Part shown: one piece after another, positions 8,040 through 17,124 of the stretch
Numbering within the stretch: position 1 is the first letter of the stretch
Layout: each line of letters opens with the position of its first letter
Origin: JBIOWF01 sp044868295
GTDB taxonomy: Bacteria > Actinomycetota > Actinomycetes > Streptosporangiales > Streptosporangiaceae
Direction: 5' to 3'
Length of the DNA: 48,830 nt
Assembly: GCA_044868295.1 (NCBI GenBank)
Contig: JBIOWF010000138.1
Location: forward strand, 1-48,830
Position numbers and translations under genes: made by a program
Notes under the pieces: model-generated
What the model saw: the letters and a program-made list of their open reading frames with translations, nothing else
What the model was told of the DNA's origin: nothing
Databases searched by the model: none

Positions 8040-9332
8040 TCATCGCCCGGCGCGGCGAAGTCTCGCCGCCTGACCCCCCAGACCAAGCCAGCTTAGGGCC
8101 CGAGCCGCCGGTCCGGGGCCACGGGCGGCCAAGGCCTCCGCCGCACCGGGCTCGCGTTTGGCGAACGACAACAACATGCCAAGAGCGGCGAGAGTCGGCA
8201 ACAGGGCCGAGCCTCCGTATGAGACCAGAGGCAGGGGAATTCCGGTGATGGGCAGCACACCGATCACCGCGCCGATGTTGACGATCGCCTGGCCGGCGAT
8301 CCACGCGACCGTGGCGGACGCGCACAACCGGATGAACGGGTCGTTGACCCGGGACGCGATTCTCAGCCCGGCGTACCCGAGCAGGCCGAACAGCGCCACC
8401 ACCACGAGGGTGCCCATCAGGCCGAGCTCCTCGCCCAGGATGGAGAAGATGAAGTCGCTCTCCGCGTGCGGCACCCAGTCCCATTTCTGGCGGCTGCTGC
8501 CCAGGCCGAGCCCGAACCAGCCGCCCGACCCCATCGCGATCTGCCCCTGCGCCGCCTGGTAGCCCGAACCCTGCGCGTTCTCCCACACGTTGAAGAAGCT
8601 CGTGATGCGGTTCATCCGGTACGGCTCGACTTTGATCATGATGAGCGTGGCGAGGACCAGCAGCGACAGGATCCCGCCGAACAGCCGCAGCGGCGCGCCC
8701 ACCACCCAGAGCAGGGCCAGGAAGATCATCATGAGCACGATCGTCGTGCCGAGGTCGCGGCCGAGCATGACCATGACCGCGATGATGGCCGTGCCCGGCA
8801 TCAGCGGGATCAGCAGGTGCCGCCACTCGATCCGGCCGCCTCGGGCCTTCCTGGCGAGCAGATCGGCGCCCCACAGCGCCAGCCCGAGCTTGGCCGGCTC
8901 GGATGGCTGGAGATAGAACGGCCCGACCGCGATCCACCGCTGGGCCCCGAGCTGCTCCTGGCCGATGAAGATGACCATCAGCAGGCCGATGATCGAGATC
9001 GCCATCAGCGGATACCCCGCCAGCCGGAAGAACCGCTGCGGCAGCCGCGAGCACAGCCACATCAGAGGAATGCCGATGGCCGCCGAGAAGGACTGCTTGA
9101 TGAACCAGTAGAACGGGTTGCCCGTCTTCTGCAGCGCCTCGATGCTCGACGCGGACAGCACCATCATCAGGCCGAGCGCCAGCAGCAGCGCGCTGCAGCC
9201 GAGCACCAGGTAGTACGACGTCAGCGGCCGGCTCAGCAGCTCGCGCAGGACCGCGAGCTGCATGCGCGCGAAGCCCGGCGCGCGCTGCGCTCCCGCCGCC
9301 CCCTCCGCCTCCTGGGCCTCCTGCGCCGTCAC
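8040..9332 (-). CDS. ftsW: FtsW, SEDS-family septal glycosyltransferase
   Basis: This 430-residue polytopic protein has about ten membrane helices. SEDS landmarks include the loop GAQRWIAVGPFYLQPSEPAKL, the segment PHAESDFIFSILGEELG and the C-terminal GIPLPLVSYGGSALL. FtsW polymerises lipid II at the septum with its PBP partner, here the ftsI gene in the same cluster. The GTG at 9332 overlaps the murD stop as GTGA. An internal ATG at residue 24 is the alternative start and would lose only a Glu/Ala-rich cytoplasmic leader. Confidence 0.97.
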   Translation of the reverse strand: MTAQEAQEAEGAAGAQRAPGFARMQLAVLRELLSRPLTSYYLVLGCSALLLALGLMMVLSASSIEALQKTGNPFYWFIKQSFSAAIGIPLMWLCSRLPQRFFRLAGYPLMAISIIGLLMVIFIGQEQLGAQRWIAVGPFYLQPSEPAKLGLALWGADLLARKARGGRIEWRHLLIPLMPGTAIIAVMVMLGRDLGTTIVLMMIFLALLWVVGAPLRLFGGILSLLVLATLIMIKVEPYRMNRITSFFNVWENAQGSGYQAAQGQIAMGSGGWFGLGLGSSRQKWDWVPHAESDFIFSILGEELGLMGTLVVVALFGLLGYAGLRIASRVNDPFIRLCASATVAWIAGQAIVNIGAVIGVLPITGIPLPLVSYGGSALLPTLAALGMLLSFAKREPGAAEALAARGPGPAARALSWLGLGGQAARLRRAGR

Positions 9333-10801
9333 CGCTCCGCCAGTCGCTGTACGGCTCGCGCGAACGCCTCCCCACGCGCTCCGTAACCGGCGAACATGTC
9401 CAGGGACGCCCCGGCGGGGGCCAGCAGCACGGTGTCCCCTGGGGAGGCGAGCCGGGCGGCTTCGGTGACGACGCGGTCCATGACCCCAGTGTCTTGCCCG
9501 GGCACGTCCACCACCGGAACATTCGCCGCGTGTCGCGCCAGAGACTGCCGAATTCGGTCCCTGTCGGCGCCCAGGAGCACCGCTCCACGCAGGCGTGGCG
9601 CGGCCTGCCGGACGAGATCGTCGACGTCGGCGCCCTTCAGCTGCCCGCCCGCGATCCACACGACCGACGAAAACGCCGCCAGGGCGGCCGCCGCCGCGTG
9701 CGGGTTGGTGGCCTTGGAATCGTCCACGTAGTCCACCCCGGCCACCGTGGCCACGTGGGCGATCCGGTGCGGGTCCGGGACGAAGTCGGCGAGGCCGCGC
9801 CGTACGGCGTCCGCCGGCACCCCGTAGGCGCGCGCGAGCGCCGCGGCGGCCAGCGCGTTGGCGACGTTGTGCGGCGCGAACGGCTTGACGTCGGCCAGGC
9901 CGGCGAGCTCCTCGGCCGCGTGCACCGGGTCGTCGACGAAGGCCCGGTCGACGAGGAGGTCCTCCACCACGCCGAGCTGCCCCGGCCGGGGCACCGACAG
10001 CGTGAAGCCCACACAGCGCGGCCCAGAGGCGGCGTGTGTGCCCTCGCGGTACGGCTCGGCGAGACGGGTGGCCCACGGGTCGTCGGCGTTGTAGATGACG
10101 ACTCCCGCGTTGGCGAAGATCCGGGCCTTTGCCGCGGCGTACTCCTCCAGCGACCCGTGCCAGTCGATGTGGTCGGGCGCCACGTTGAGCAGGGCCGCGG
10201 CGACCGGCCGGGGCCCGTGCCTTTCCGCGTCCTCGTTCGGGCCGCCCGGATCGCCGTGTTCACCCGCGATCTCATGCCGACTTCCGAGATCGCCGAAGGA
10301 CCAGTGGAGCTGGAAGCTGGACAGCTCCACCGCCAGGACGTCGTACGGCTCCCGCACCGCCTCCACTATCGGTGTGCCGACGTTGCCGACGGCGAGGGCC
10401 TTGTGCCCGGCCGCGGTGAGGATCGCGGTCAGCATGCGCACGGCGGTGGTCTTGCCGTTGGTCCCGGTGAGCGCGAGCCAGGGGGCCGCGGAGCCGTCGG
10501 AGGCGCGCAGGTGCCAGGCCAGCTCGACCTCCCCGATCACCTGGATGCCCGCCCGGGCGGCGGCGACCAGGAGCGGATGGTCGGGCCGCCATCCCGGCGA
10601 CGTGACGACCAGCGACGTCCCCTCTGGGAGCGACTGGTCGCCGAACCGGACGTCGACGCCGATGGCGGCGAGTTCCGCCGCGGCCTCCCGCTGGGCCGCC
10701 CCGTCCCGCGCCTCCAGGACGACGACGTGCTCGCCGCTCCCGGCGAGACCTCTCGCCGCGGCCTTGCCGGACACCCCCAGCCCGGCGATGACCACGGTCA
10801 T
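9329..10801 (-). CDS. murD: MurD, UDP-MurNAc-L-Ala-D-Glu ligase, with an insertion
   Basis: MurD adds D-glutamate to UDP-MurNAc-L-Ala. The Rossmann start (VVIAGLGVSGKAAARGL), the ATP loop LTGTNGKTT, VELSSFQL, NVAPDHIDWHGS and YVDDSKATNPHAA are intact over 490 residues. Between HWS and the NVAPDH core, residues about 169-199 form a hydrophilic stretch of some 31 residues where homologues have about six. It is in frame, and its DNA resembles a motif repeated upstream of the DUF58 gene. The ATG at 10801 overlaps the mraY stop as ATGA; an ATG five codons earlier is also possible. Confidence 0.96.
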   Translation of the reverse strand: MTVVIAGLGVSGKAAARGLAGSGEHVVVLEARDGAAQREAAAELAAIGVDVRFGDQSLPEGTSLVVTSPGWRPDHPLLVAAARAGIQVIGEVELAWHLRASDGSAAPWLALTGTNGKTTAVRMLTAILTAAGHKALAVGNVGTPIVEAVREPYDVLAVELSSFQLHWSFGDLGSRHEIAGEHGDPGGPNEDAERHGPRPVAAALLNVAPDHIDWHGSLEEYAAAKARIFANAGVVIYNADDPWATRLAEPYREGTHAASGPRCVGFTLSVPRPGQLGVVEDLLVDRAFVDDPVHAAEELAGLADVKPFAPHNVANALAAAALARAYGVPADAVRRGLADFVPDPHRIAHVATVAGVDYVDDSKATNPHAAAAALAAFSSVVWIAGGQLKGADVDDLVRQAAPRLRGAVLLGADRDRIRQSLARHAANVPVVDVPGQDTGVMDRVVTEAARLASPGDTVLLAPAGASLDMFAGYGARGEAFARAVQRLAER

Positions 10802-11874
10802 ATCCTGGGCATCCATTCCACGTAGAACAGGCCGAGACCGGCGGCGGCGCAGAGACCGGCGATGAGCCAGAAGCGGACGACGATGGTGGTCTCCGCCCAC
10901 CCGCGCAGCTCGAAGTGGTGTTGCAGGGGGGCCATCCGGAAGACCCGCTTCCCGGTCAGCTTGAAGAAGCCGACCTGGATGATCACCGAAGTGGTGATGA
11001 TGACCGGCAGGCCCGCCAGGATCGGCAGGAGCAGCTGGGTGCGGGTGGTCACCGCCAAGCCGATGATCACCCCGCCCAGGGCGAGCGACCCGGTGTCACC
11101 CATGAAGATCTTCGCGGGTGGGGCGTTCCACCACAGGAAGCCGACCAGCGCGCCGAGCACGGCCGCCGCGAGAACGGCGAGGTCGAGCGGATCGCGCACC
11201 CAGTAGCAGTTGGGGCCGAACGCGGTGGTCGTGCAGCTGTTGCGCAGCTGCCAGTTGCCGATCAGCACGTAGGAGGCCAGCACCACGCCGACCGCGCCCG
11301 ACGCCAGGCCGTCGAGACCGTCGGTGAGGTTGACCGCGTTGGAGAACCCCACGATCAGGAAGAGCACCCAGAGGGTGAAGAACACCAGGCCGATGGAGGG
11401 CCCGATGTCGCGCAGGAACGAGATCCGCGTCTCGGCCGGGGTGATGAGGTAGGCGTTCGGGAACCGGACGACCAGGATCGCGAAGATCGCCCCCACGGCG
11501 AGCTGGCCGAGCGCCTTCGCCCCGCTGCGCAGGCCCAGACTGCGCTGCTTGTAGATCTTGATGAAGTCGTCGAGGAAACCGACGGCGCCCATCCCTGTCA
11601 TCAGGAACAGCACCAGCAGCGCCGACGCGGTCGGCGACTCCGGCGTGGACGACAGCAGGGTCGTCAGGTGCGCGGTGAAGTATCCGATCAGCGCGGCGAT
11701 CACGATCACGGTGCCGCCCATGGTCGGGGTGCCCCGCTTGTCGTAGTGCCCGGACGGGCCCTCCTCGCGGATGTTCTGGCCGTAGCCGCGCCGCGCGAAC
11801 AGCCGGATCGCTAACGGCGTGCCGGCCATGGAGAGCAGCAGCGACAGGGCCGCGGCGATGAGGATGTTCCTCAT
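10798..11874 (-). CDS. mraY: MraY, phospho-MurNAc-pentapeptide translocase
   Basis: MraY makes lipid I by moving phospho-MurNAc-pentapeptide to undecaprenyl phosphate. The 358-residue protein has ten predicted membrane helices and the family signatures KRGTPTMGG, GFLDDFIK, NLTDGLDGLA, the Mg-binding IFMGDTGSLALGG and the histidine loop PLQHHFE. A periplasmic loop with two cysteines (SCTTTAFGPNCYW) is notable and could form a disulfide. Start and stop overlap murF and murD by four bases each. Confidence 0.98.
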   Translation of the reverse strand: MRNILIAAALSLLLSMAGTPLAIRLFARRGYGQNIREEGPSGHYDKRGTPTMGGTVIVIAALIGYFTAHLTTLLSSTPESPTASALLVLFLMTGMGAVGFLDDFIKIYKQRSLGLRSGAKALGQLAVGAIFAILVVRFPNAYLITPAETRISFLRDIGPSIGLVFFTLWVLFLIVGFSNAVNLTDGLDGLASGAVGVVLASYVLIGNWQLRNSCTTTAFGPNCYWVRDPLDLAVLAAAVLGALVGFLWWNAPPAKIFMGDTGSLALGGVIIGLAVTTRTQLLLPILAGLPVIITTSVIIQVGFFKLTGKRVFRMAPLQHHFELRGWAETTIVVRFWLIAGLCAAAGLGLFYVEWMPRI

Positions 11875-13238
11875 CGGGCGTCACCCCCGAGGATCGCCGC
11901 GGCGACCCGTTCGAGCCCGGCCGCCCGTGGCCCCTTGACCAGCACCACGTCTCCGGGCGCGAGCCGGGCGGAGAGCTCCGCGGCGGCGGCCTCGGCGTCG
12001 GGGACGCACAGCGCGCCGGGGGCTCCGGCGAGGATCTGGCCGGCGTTCTCGCCCACGACGATCACGCTTTCCAGCCCGGCGCCGGCGGCGAGCCGCCCGA
12101 CGCCCTCGTTCAGGACGGCGGCGTCCTCGCCGAGCTCGCGCAGCGAGGCGATCACGGCGAACCGCCGCCGATCCCGGCCGAGCACGGCGAGGCTCTCGAA
12201 GGCGGCCCGCATGGAGTCGGGGTTGGCGTTGTACGCGTCGTTGATCACGGTGACGCCGTCCGGCCGGTCGGTGACCTCCATCCGCCATCGGCTGCGCGGC
12301 TCCGCCTCCGACAGCTCCTGCGCGATGGTCGTGACGGGCAGACCCAGCTCGTGCGCCGCGGCGGCGGCGGCGAGCGCGTTCTCGACCGCGTGGGCCCCGT
12401 GCAGGCGCAGCCGTACGGGCGCGGCGCCGGACGGCGTCCGGAGCGTGAACGACGCGCGGCCGCGATCGTCCAGCGCCTCGTCCTCGGCGCGGACGTGCGC
12501 CTCGGCCGACCGGCCGAAGTAGGTCACCCTCGCCGTGGTGCGGGCGGCCATGGCCCGCACGAGCGGATCGTCGATGTTGAGCACGGCCACGCCGTCCTCC
12601 GGCAGGGATTCGACGAGCTCGCCCTTGGCCTGGGCGATCGCCTCCTTGCCGCCGAAGACGCCGAGGTGCGCGGTGCCGACATTGAGCACCACCCCGACGC
12701 GCGGCGGGGCGATCCCGGCCAGGTAGGCGATGTGGCCGATGTTCCGCGCGCTGAGCTCCAGGACCAGGAACCGGGTGTCCCCGTCCGCCTTCAGCACGGT
12801 CAGCGGGTGGCCGATCTCGTTGTTGTACGAGCCGACCGGCGCCACCGTGGGGCCGAGGCGGGCGGCGAGCCTGGCGAGCAGGTCCTTGGTCGTGGTCTTC
12901 CCGGCGGAGCCGGTCACGCCGACCACGGTCGCCTCGGGCAGGTCCGACACCACGGCGGTCGCGAGATCGGCCAGCGCCGCGACCACATCACCCACGATCA
13001 CGGCGGGGGCCGCGACGGGCCTTGAGGCGATGACCGCGGTGGCGCCGCCCGCACAGGCCTGCTCGGCGAAGTCGTGCCCGTCGGCCCGCTCCCCCTTGAT
13101 GGCCACGAACAGCGACCCCGGCTCGACCGCCCGCGAGTCGATCACGACGGGACCGTGGACCACCGCCCGCGGGTCGGCCATGCCGGTGAGGGCCCCCGAG
13201 GTGATCTCGGCGACCCGGGCCAGCGGCAACGGGATCAT
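11871..13238 (-). CDS. murF: MurF, D-Ala-D-Ala-adding ligase
   Basis: MurF completes the UDP-MurNAc-pentapeptide by adding D-Ala-D-Ala. The 455-residue protein has the substrate domain DSRAVEPGSLFVAIKGERADGHDF, the ATP loop VTGSAGKTTTKD, YNNEIGHPLTVL, ELSARNIGHIAYL and INDAYNANPDSM. The usual LGEM-type motif of the C-terminal domain reads IASLRELGED, and the following His-x-x-Val-Gly reads NEGVG, a mild departure. It overlaps murE and mraY by four bases on each side. Confidence 0.97.
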   Translation of the reverse strand: MIPLPLARVAEITSGALTGMADPRAVVHGPVVIDSRAVEPGSLFVAIKGERADGHDFAEQACAGGATAVIASRPVAAPAVIVGDVVAALADLATAVVSDLPEATVVGVTGSAGKTTTKDLLARLAARLGPTVAPVGSYNNEIGHPLTVLKADGDTRFLVLELSARNIGHIAYLAGIAPPRVGVVLNVGTAHLGVFGGKEAIAQAKGELVESLPEDGVAVLNIDDPLVRAMAARTTARVTYFGRSAEAHVRAEDEALDDRGRASFTLRTPSGAAPVRLRLHGAHAVENALAAAAAAHELGLPVTTIAQELSEAEPRSRWRMEVTDRPDGVTVINDAYNANPDSMRAAFESLAVLGRDRRRFAVIASLRELGEDAAVLNEGVGRLAAGAGLESVIVVGENAGQILAGAPGALCVPDAEAAAAELSARLAPGDVVLVKGPRAAGLERVAAAILGGDAR

Positions 13239-14791
13239 GCGTCTTTCCTGCTCTCTCTTCTTCTGATGGCTTCCGCGACGACCTGCCGGTCGTCGAAGGG
13301 GATGACGTCGCCCCCGACGTACTGACCCTGCTCATGGCCCTTGCCGGCCACAACTACCACATCTCCGGACTCGGCACCGGAGATCGCCAGATCGATGGCG
13401 GCGGCGCGGTCCGGCTCGACGATCACGTGGGCGCGCTCGCCGGGCGGCACCTTCAGGGCTCCGTCCAGCATCGCGGCCAGGATCGCGAGCGGGTCCTCGC
13501 TCCGCGGGTTGTCGCTCGTGAGAATAGCCACATCGGCCAGCCGGGCGGCGGCCTCGCCCATCATTGGGCGTTTGCCCCGGTCACGGTCACCGCCGCAGCC
13601 GAGCACGATCGTGAGGCGGCCCTCGGTCACGGCGCGCAGCGCGCTGAGGATCGACTCGACCGCGCCGGGCTTGTGGGCGTAGTCGACGATCGCCTGGAAA
13701 CCCTCGGCCCCCGGCACCCGCTCCATCCGGCCGGGGACTCCGGTGAACATGCCGATGCCGTGCACCGCGGTCTGCAGCGGAATCCCGGCCTCGACCAGTG
13801 CCACCAGCGAGCCGAGGGTGTTGGCGATGTTGAACGGACCGGGCAGGGCCACCGAGGCGTCGGCCTCGATTCCGCCGGGGCCCACCACGCGGAAGGTGCT
13901 GCCGTCCGCGCCGAGGCGCACGTCCTGGGCCCGCCAGTGGGCCTCTACGGCGCCCTCGGCGGAGAACGTGGTCACCGGGATCTTGGCCAGCCCGGTCAGC
14001 TCGCGGCCGTGGGCGTCGTCGATGTTGACGACGCCGATCCGCGAGAACTCGGGGGTGAACAACCGCACCTTGGTGGCGAAGTAGTCCTCCAGGTCGCGGT
14101 GGAAGTCCAGGTGGTCTTGGGACAGGTTCGTAAATATCGCGACATCGTAGAAGATTCCGTCCACGCGGCCCAGAGCCAAGGCATGGCTGGAAACCTCCAT
14201 GGCGGCGGCCGTGACGCCCTCCTCACGCATCAGGGCGAGCAACCCCTGCAGATCACTGGCCTCCGGAGTGGTCAACTCCGGGGTGATCCGCTGGTCGCCC
14301 GCCCGGATCTCGACACCGCCGATCAGGCCGGTCCGGTGGCCGGCCGCCCGCAGCCCCGCCTCCAGCAGGAACGTCGAGGTCGACTTGCCGCTCGTGCCGG
14401 TGACGCCGATGATCACGATATCGGCGGCCGGCCGGCCGTACACCCAGGCGGCGACCTGACCGAGCACCGCGCGCGGGTCGGGGACGACGAGCACGGGAAG
14501 GCCCGTCGCGGCTGCGGCCGGCGACCCCTCCTCGTCGGTGAGGATCGCCACCGCCCCCGCGGCCAGCGCGTCCCTGGAGAACTCGGCTCCGTGCGCGGAC
14601 CTGCCCGGCAGCGCCACGTAGAGGTCGCCGCGCTGGATGCGGCGCGAGTCGATGGAGATGCCGGTCACGGCTCCGCGCGGCGCCCTCGCGCCGGGCGAGG
14701 GGACGGCCGAGGACGTGCCGATCAGGCCAGCCAGCCCGGAAAGCGGACGAGCCGGGACGGCCGCGGGACGCATAGAGGACGGGGGTCGCAC
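13235..14791 (-). CDS. murE: MurE, meso-diaminopimelate-adding ligase
   Basis: MurE adds the third stem amino acid. The 518-residue protein shows SIDSRRIQRGDLYVALPG, the ATP loop VTGTSGKSTSTF, EVSSHALALGRV, SQDHLDFH and YAHKPGA. The segment SDNPRSEDP contains DNPR, the motif that selects meso-diaminopimelate rather than lysine, which fits an actinomycete with A1-gamma peptidoglycan. ATG 14791 is the longest start; an ATG six codons later is equally plausible. It lies 22 bases after ftsI and overlaps murF by four. Confidence 0.97.
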   Translation of the reverse strand: MRPPSSMRPAAVPARPLSGLAGLIGTSSAVPSPGARAPRGAVTGISIDSRRIQRGDLYVALPGRSAHGAEFSRDALAAGAVAILTDEEGSPAAAATGLPVLVVPDPRAVLGQVAAWVYGRPAADIVIIGVTGTSGKSTSTFLLEAGLRAAGHRTGLIGGVEIRAGDQRITPELTTPEASDLQGLLALMREEGVTAAAMEVSSHALALGRVDGIFYDVAIFTNLSQDHLDFHRDLEDYFATKVRLFTPEFSRIGVVNIDDAHGRELTGLAKIPVTTFSAEGAVEAHWRAQDVRLGADGSTFRVVGPGGIEADASVALPGPFNIANTLGSLVALVEAGIPLQTAVHGIGMFTGVPGRMERVPGAEGFQAIVDYAHKPGAVESILSALRAVTEGRLTIVLGCGGDRDRGKRPMMGEAAARLADVAILTSDNPRSEDPLAILAAMLDGALKVPPGERAHVIVEPDRAAAIDLAISGAESGDVVVVAGKGHEQGQYVGGDVIPFDDRQVVAEAIRRRESRKDA

Positions 14792-14813
14792 GGCGAGAGC
14801 GTACCTTCCCCGG

Positions 14814-17096
14814 TCAGCGCTCGGCGCGAAGGACGACGGGAGGCGCCTTCGTGCCGGTCGGCGGTATCTTCCTGGTCTTCAACGCGAAGCTCATGACGTC
14901 CTTGAAGACGGGGGCGGCCACCATGCCGCCGAAGTGGCCCTTCTTCGGATCTTGGATGACGGCCAGGGCCATCAGGCGCGGCGCGTCGGCCGGTGTGAAG
15001 CCGACGAACGTCGCCGTGTAGCCGCAATACCCGCCACACTTCTCGTCATACCGCATCGCCGTGCCGGTCTTGCCCGCCACACGATAGCCCGGGATCGCCG
15101 CCTCGGTCCCGGTGCCGTCCCGGCCGACCGCCGCCTCCAGCATCCCGCTGATCTGCGTGGCGGTCCGCTCGCTGATGACCCTGGTCTGCCGGCCCGGCCG
15201 GGACGGGACCAGCCGCCCGTGCCCGTCGGTGGTCCCCGCGACGATCGAGGGAGTGATCCGCACCCCGCCGCTGGCGATCGTCTGGTAGACGCTGGCCATC
15301 TGCAGCGCGGTGACCGAGATGCCCTGGCCGTACGCGATGGTGCACCGCTGGCTGCCCGACCAGGCCTGCCACTTCGGCAGCAGCCCCGCCTGGTCGCCGG
15401 GGAGCCCGGCGCCGCTCGTCGAGCCGAACCCGAACGCCCGGAACATGTCGTACAGCCGCTGGCTGGTGATCCGCTGCCCGGCCAAGATCGTGCCGACGTT
15501 GCTGGACTCGGCGATGATCCCGGTGAAGGTGAGCGGCTCGGTCTTGTGCGGGTGCGCGTCCTTGATCACCCGGTCCGCGCACTGGATGTGATCGGGAACG
15601 TCGAAGACGGTCTCCGGGCTGACCGCGCCGGCCTCCAGGGCCGCCGCGGCGGTGATCACCTTGTTGGTGCTGCCCGGCTCGAACACCTCGGTCGCCGCCC
15701 GGTTGCCCCGGTCCACCTCCGACGTCGACTCCCAGTTGTTCAGGTCGACCTCCGGCGCGTTCGCCATGGCGATGATCTGCCCCGTCTTGACGTCCATGAC
15801 GATCACGCTGCCGCTGCGCGCCTGGGTGGCGTTGACCTGCTTGGCGATCGCCTGCTGCGCGGCCCACTGGATGTCACGGTCGATGGTGAGGCGCACGTCC
15901 CGGCCCGCCACCGGCGCCAGCCGGGTGCTGCGGGTCATCGGGATGCGCTGGCCGTCCCGGCCGATCTCGATGCTCTGCTGGCCGTCCTGGCCCGCGAGAA
16001 CCTTGTTGTAGGCGCTCTCCAGGCCCTCCAGGCCGTATCCGTCCCAGCCGACGAAGCCGATGAGCCCGCCCGCGAGGGTGCCGCCCGGGTACAGCCGGCG
16101 GTAGGTCACCTTGGACCCCACGCCCTTGAACCCGAAGCCCATGATCTTCCTGGCCCGCAGGGGCTCGACGTTCCGCGCGACGACGATGTACCGCATGTCG
16201 GTCTTGGCGAGCTTCGCCGCGATGTCTTCCTTGGTCTGGTTGAGCTCCATGGCCAGCGAGGTGGCGATGCGGTCCCGCTGGCCCGGGCTGACGTCGGCCG
16301 GGTCCACGTAGATCTCCCGGGCCTCCGTCGTGACCGCGAGCTCGTGGCCGCGAGCGTCCGTGATCGAGCCGCGCCGGGCGGGCAGCGTCTCCGGCTGCAC
16401 GCGTTGCTGGGCCGCCTTCGCCCGCAGCACCTTGGAGTCCAGCCCCTGGAGCTGGACGAGCCGCCCCGCGAACAGCGACAGCACGAAGGCCATGCCGATC
16501 AGGCCGATGTTGATCCGCCGTGCCGGGTTGCCCAGGCGAAGCACGGCCGGTGGCCGCGGGGGCGGCGGCGGGGGCTTGCGTGGCCGTACCCCGACCGGCA
16601 CTCGGCCGGACCGCGGCGCTGCCGGCCGGGCCCCCGCCTGCCCCGCCCCCCGGCTCTGCCCGGAAGCGGCACGCCGGGCGCTCTCCCCGGGTCCCGGCTC
16701 CCGGCCGGTACGCCGGGCACCCTCCGCGGGCTCCTTGCCCGTACGGCGAGAGCCGTCCGCCGGTCCGGTCTCCCGGCTGGTACGCCGAGCGCCTTCGGCG
16801 GGTTCCTTGCCGGTACGGCGGGGCTCGTCGGCGGGACGGTCGGAACGGCCCGGGGCACGCCCAGGGGTCCGGCCCGCGCCTTCGGGCCCGACGGGCTTCT
16901 CCGGGCGGCCGGTCCGGTCGGGGCGCGCGGGCTTCGCCGGGCCGTCGGAACGGCCGGGCCGCCCGCCGCCGGGCAGGCTCCTGCCACCGCCCGGCCCGCT
17001 GCGGGAGCCGTCACCACGCCCGCCGCCCTGTCCCCCGCCGCGTCCTCCTGGACCGCCGCGGCCGGGACCCGGAGGCCGGCCGCCGCCGTCTTTCAC
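14814..17096 (-). CDS. ftsI: FtsI/PBP2-type septal transpeptidase with long disordered N-tail
   Basis: This class B penicillin-binding protein of 760 residues crosslinks septal peptidoglycan with FtsW. Residues 1-185 are a Gly/Arg/Pro-rich cytoplasmic tail that includes two 24-residue repeats (93-116, 117-140). A membrane helix lies about 195-214, then the dimerisation domain and the transpeptidase domain: catalytic S476-T-N-K479, S531-S-N533 and K676-T-G. Two cysteines (C687, C691) near KTG could pair. The start is GTG 17096 with GGGGAGGG nine bases upstream. Most homologues have far shorter tails. Confidence 0.96.
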   Translation of the reverse strand: MKDGGGRPPGPGRGGPGGRGGGQGGGRGDGSRSGPGGGRSLPGGGRPGRSDGPAKPARPDRTGRPEKPVGPEGAGRTPGRAPGRSDRPADEPRRTGKEPAEGARRTSRETGPADGSRRTGKEPAEGARRTGREPGPGESARRAASGQSRGAGQAGARPAAPRSGRVPVGVRPRKPPPPPPRPPAVLRLGNPARRINIGLIGMAFVLSLFAGRLVQLQGLDSKVLRAKAAQQRVQPETLPARRGSITDARGHELAVTTEAREIYVDPADVSPGQRDRIATSLAMELNQTKEDIAAKLAKTDMRYIVVARNVEPLRARKIMGFGFKGVGSKVTYRRLYPGGTLAGGLIGFVGWDGYGLEGLESAYNKVLAGQDGQQSIEIGRDGQRIPMTRSTRLAPVAGRDVRLTIDRDIQWAAQQAIAKQVNATQARSGSVIVMDVKTGQIIAMANAPEVDLNNWESTSEVDRGNRAATEVFEPGSTNKVITAAAALEAGAVSPETVFDVPDHIQCADRVIKDAHPHKTEPLTFTGIIAESSNVGTILAGQRITSQRLYDMFRAFGFGSTSGAGLPGDQAGLLPKWQAWSGSQRCTIAYGQGISVTALQMASVYQTIASGGVRITPSIVAGTTDGHGRLVPSRPGRQTRVISERTATQISGMLEAAVGRDGTGTEAAIPGYRVAGKTGTAMRYDEKCGGYCGYTATFVGFTPADAPRLMALAVIQDPKKGHFGGMVAAPVFKDVMSFALKTRKIPPTGTKAPPVVLRAER
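16677..16820 (-). repeat. 72-bp tandem duplication inside ftsI
   Basis: Two adjacent 72-bp units (16749-16820 and 16677-16748) encode two similar 24-residue units, each beginning RRTGKEPAEGARRT, in the disordered tail of the PBP. The second half of each unit has drifted. It is an in-frame tandem repeat, likely from slippage or unequal recombination in low-complexity DNA. Confidence 0.85.
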
Positions 17097-17124
17097 CGGA
17101 CCGTGCCCTCCCCTTGGCCGGCGC

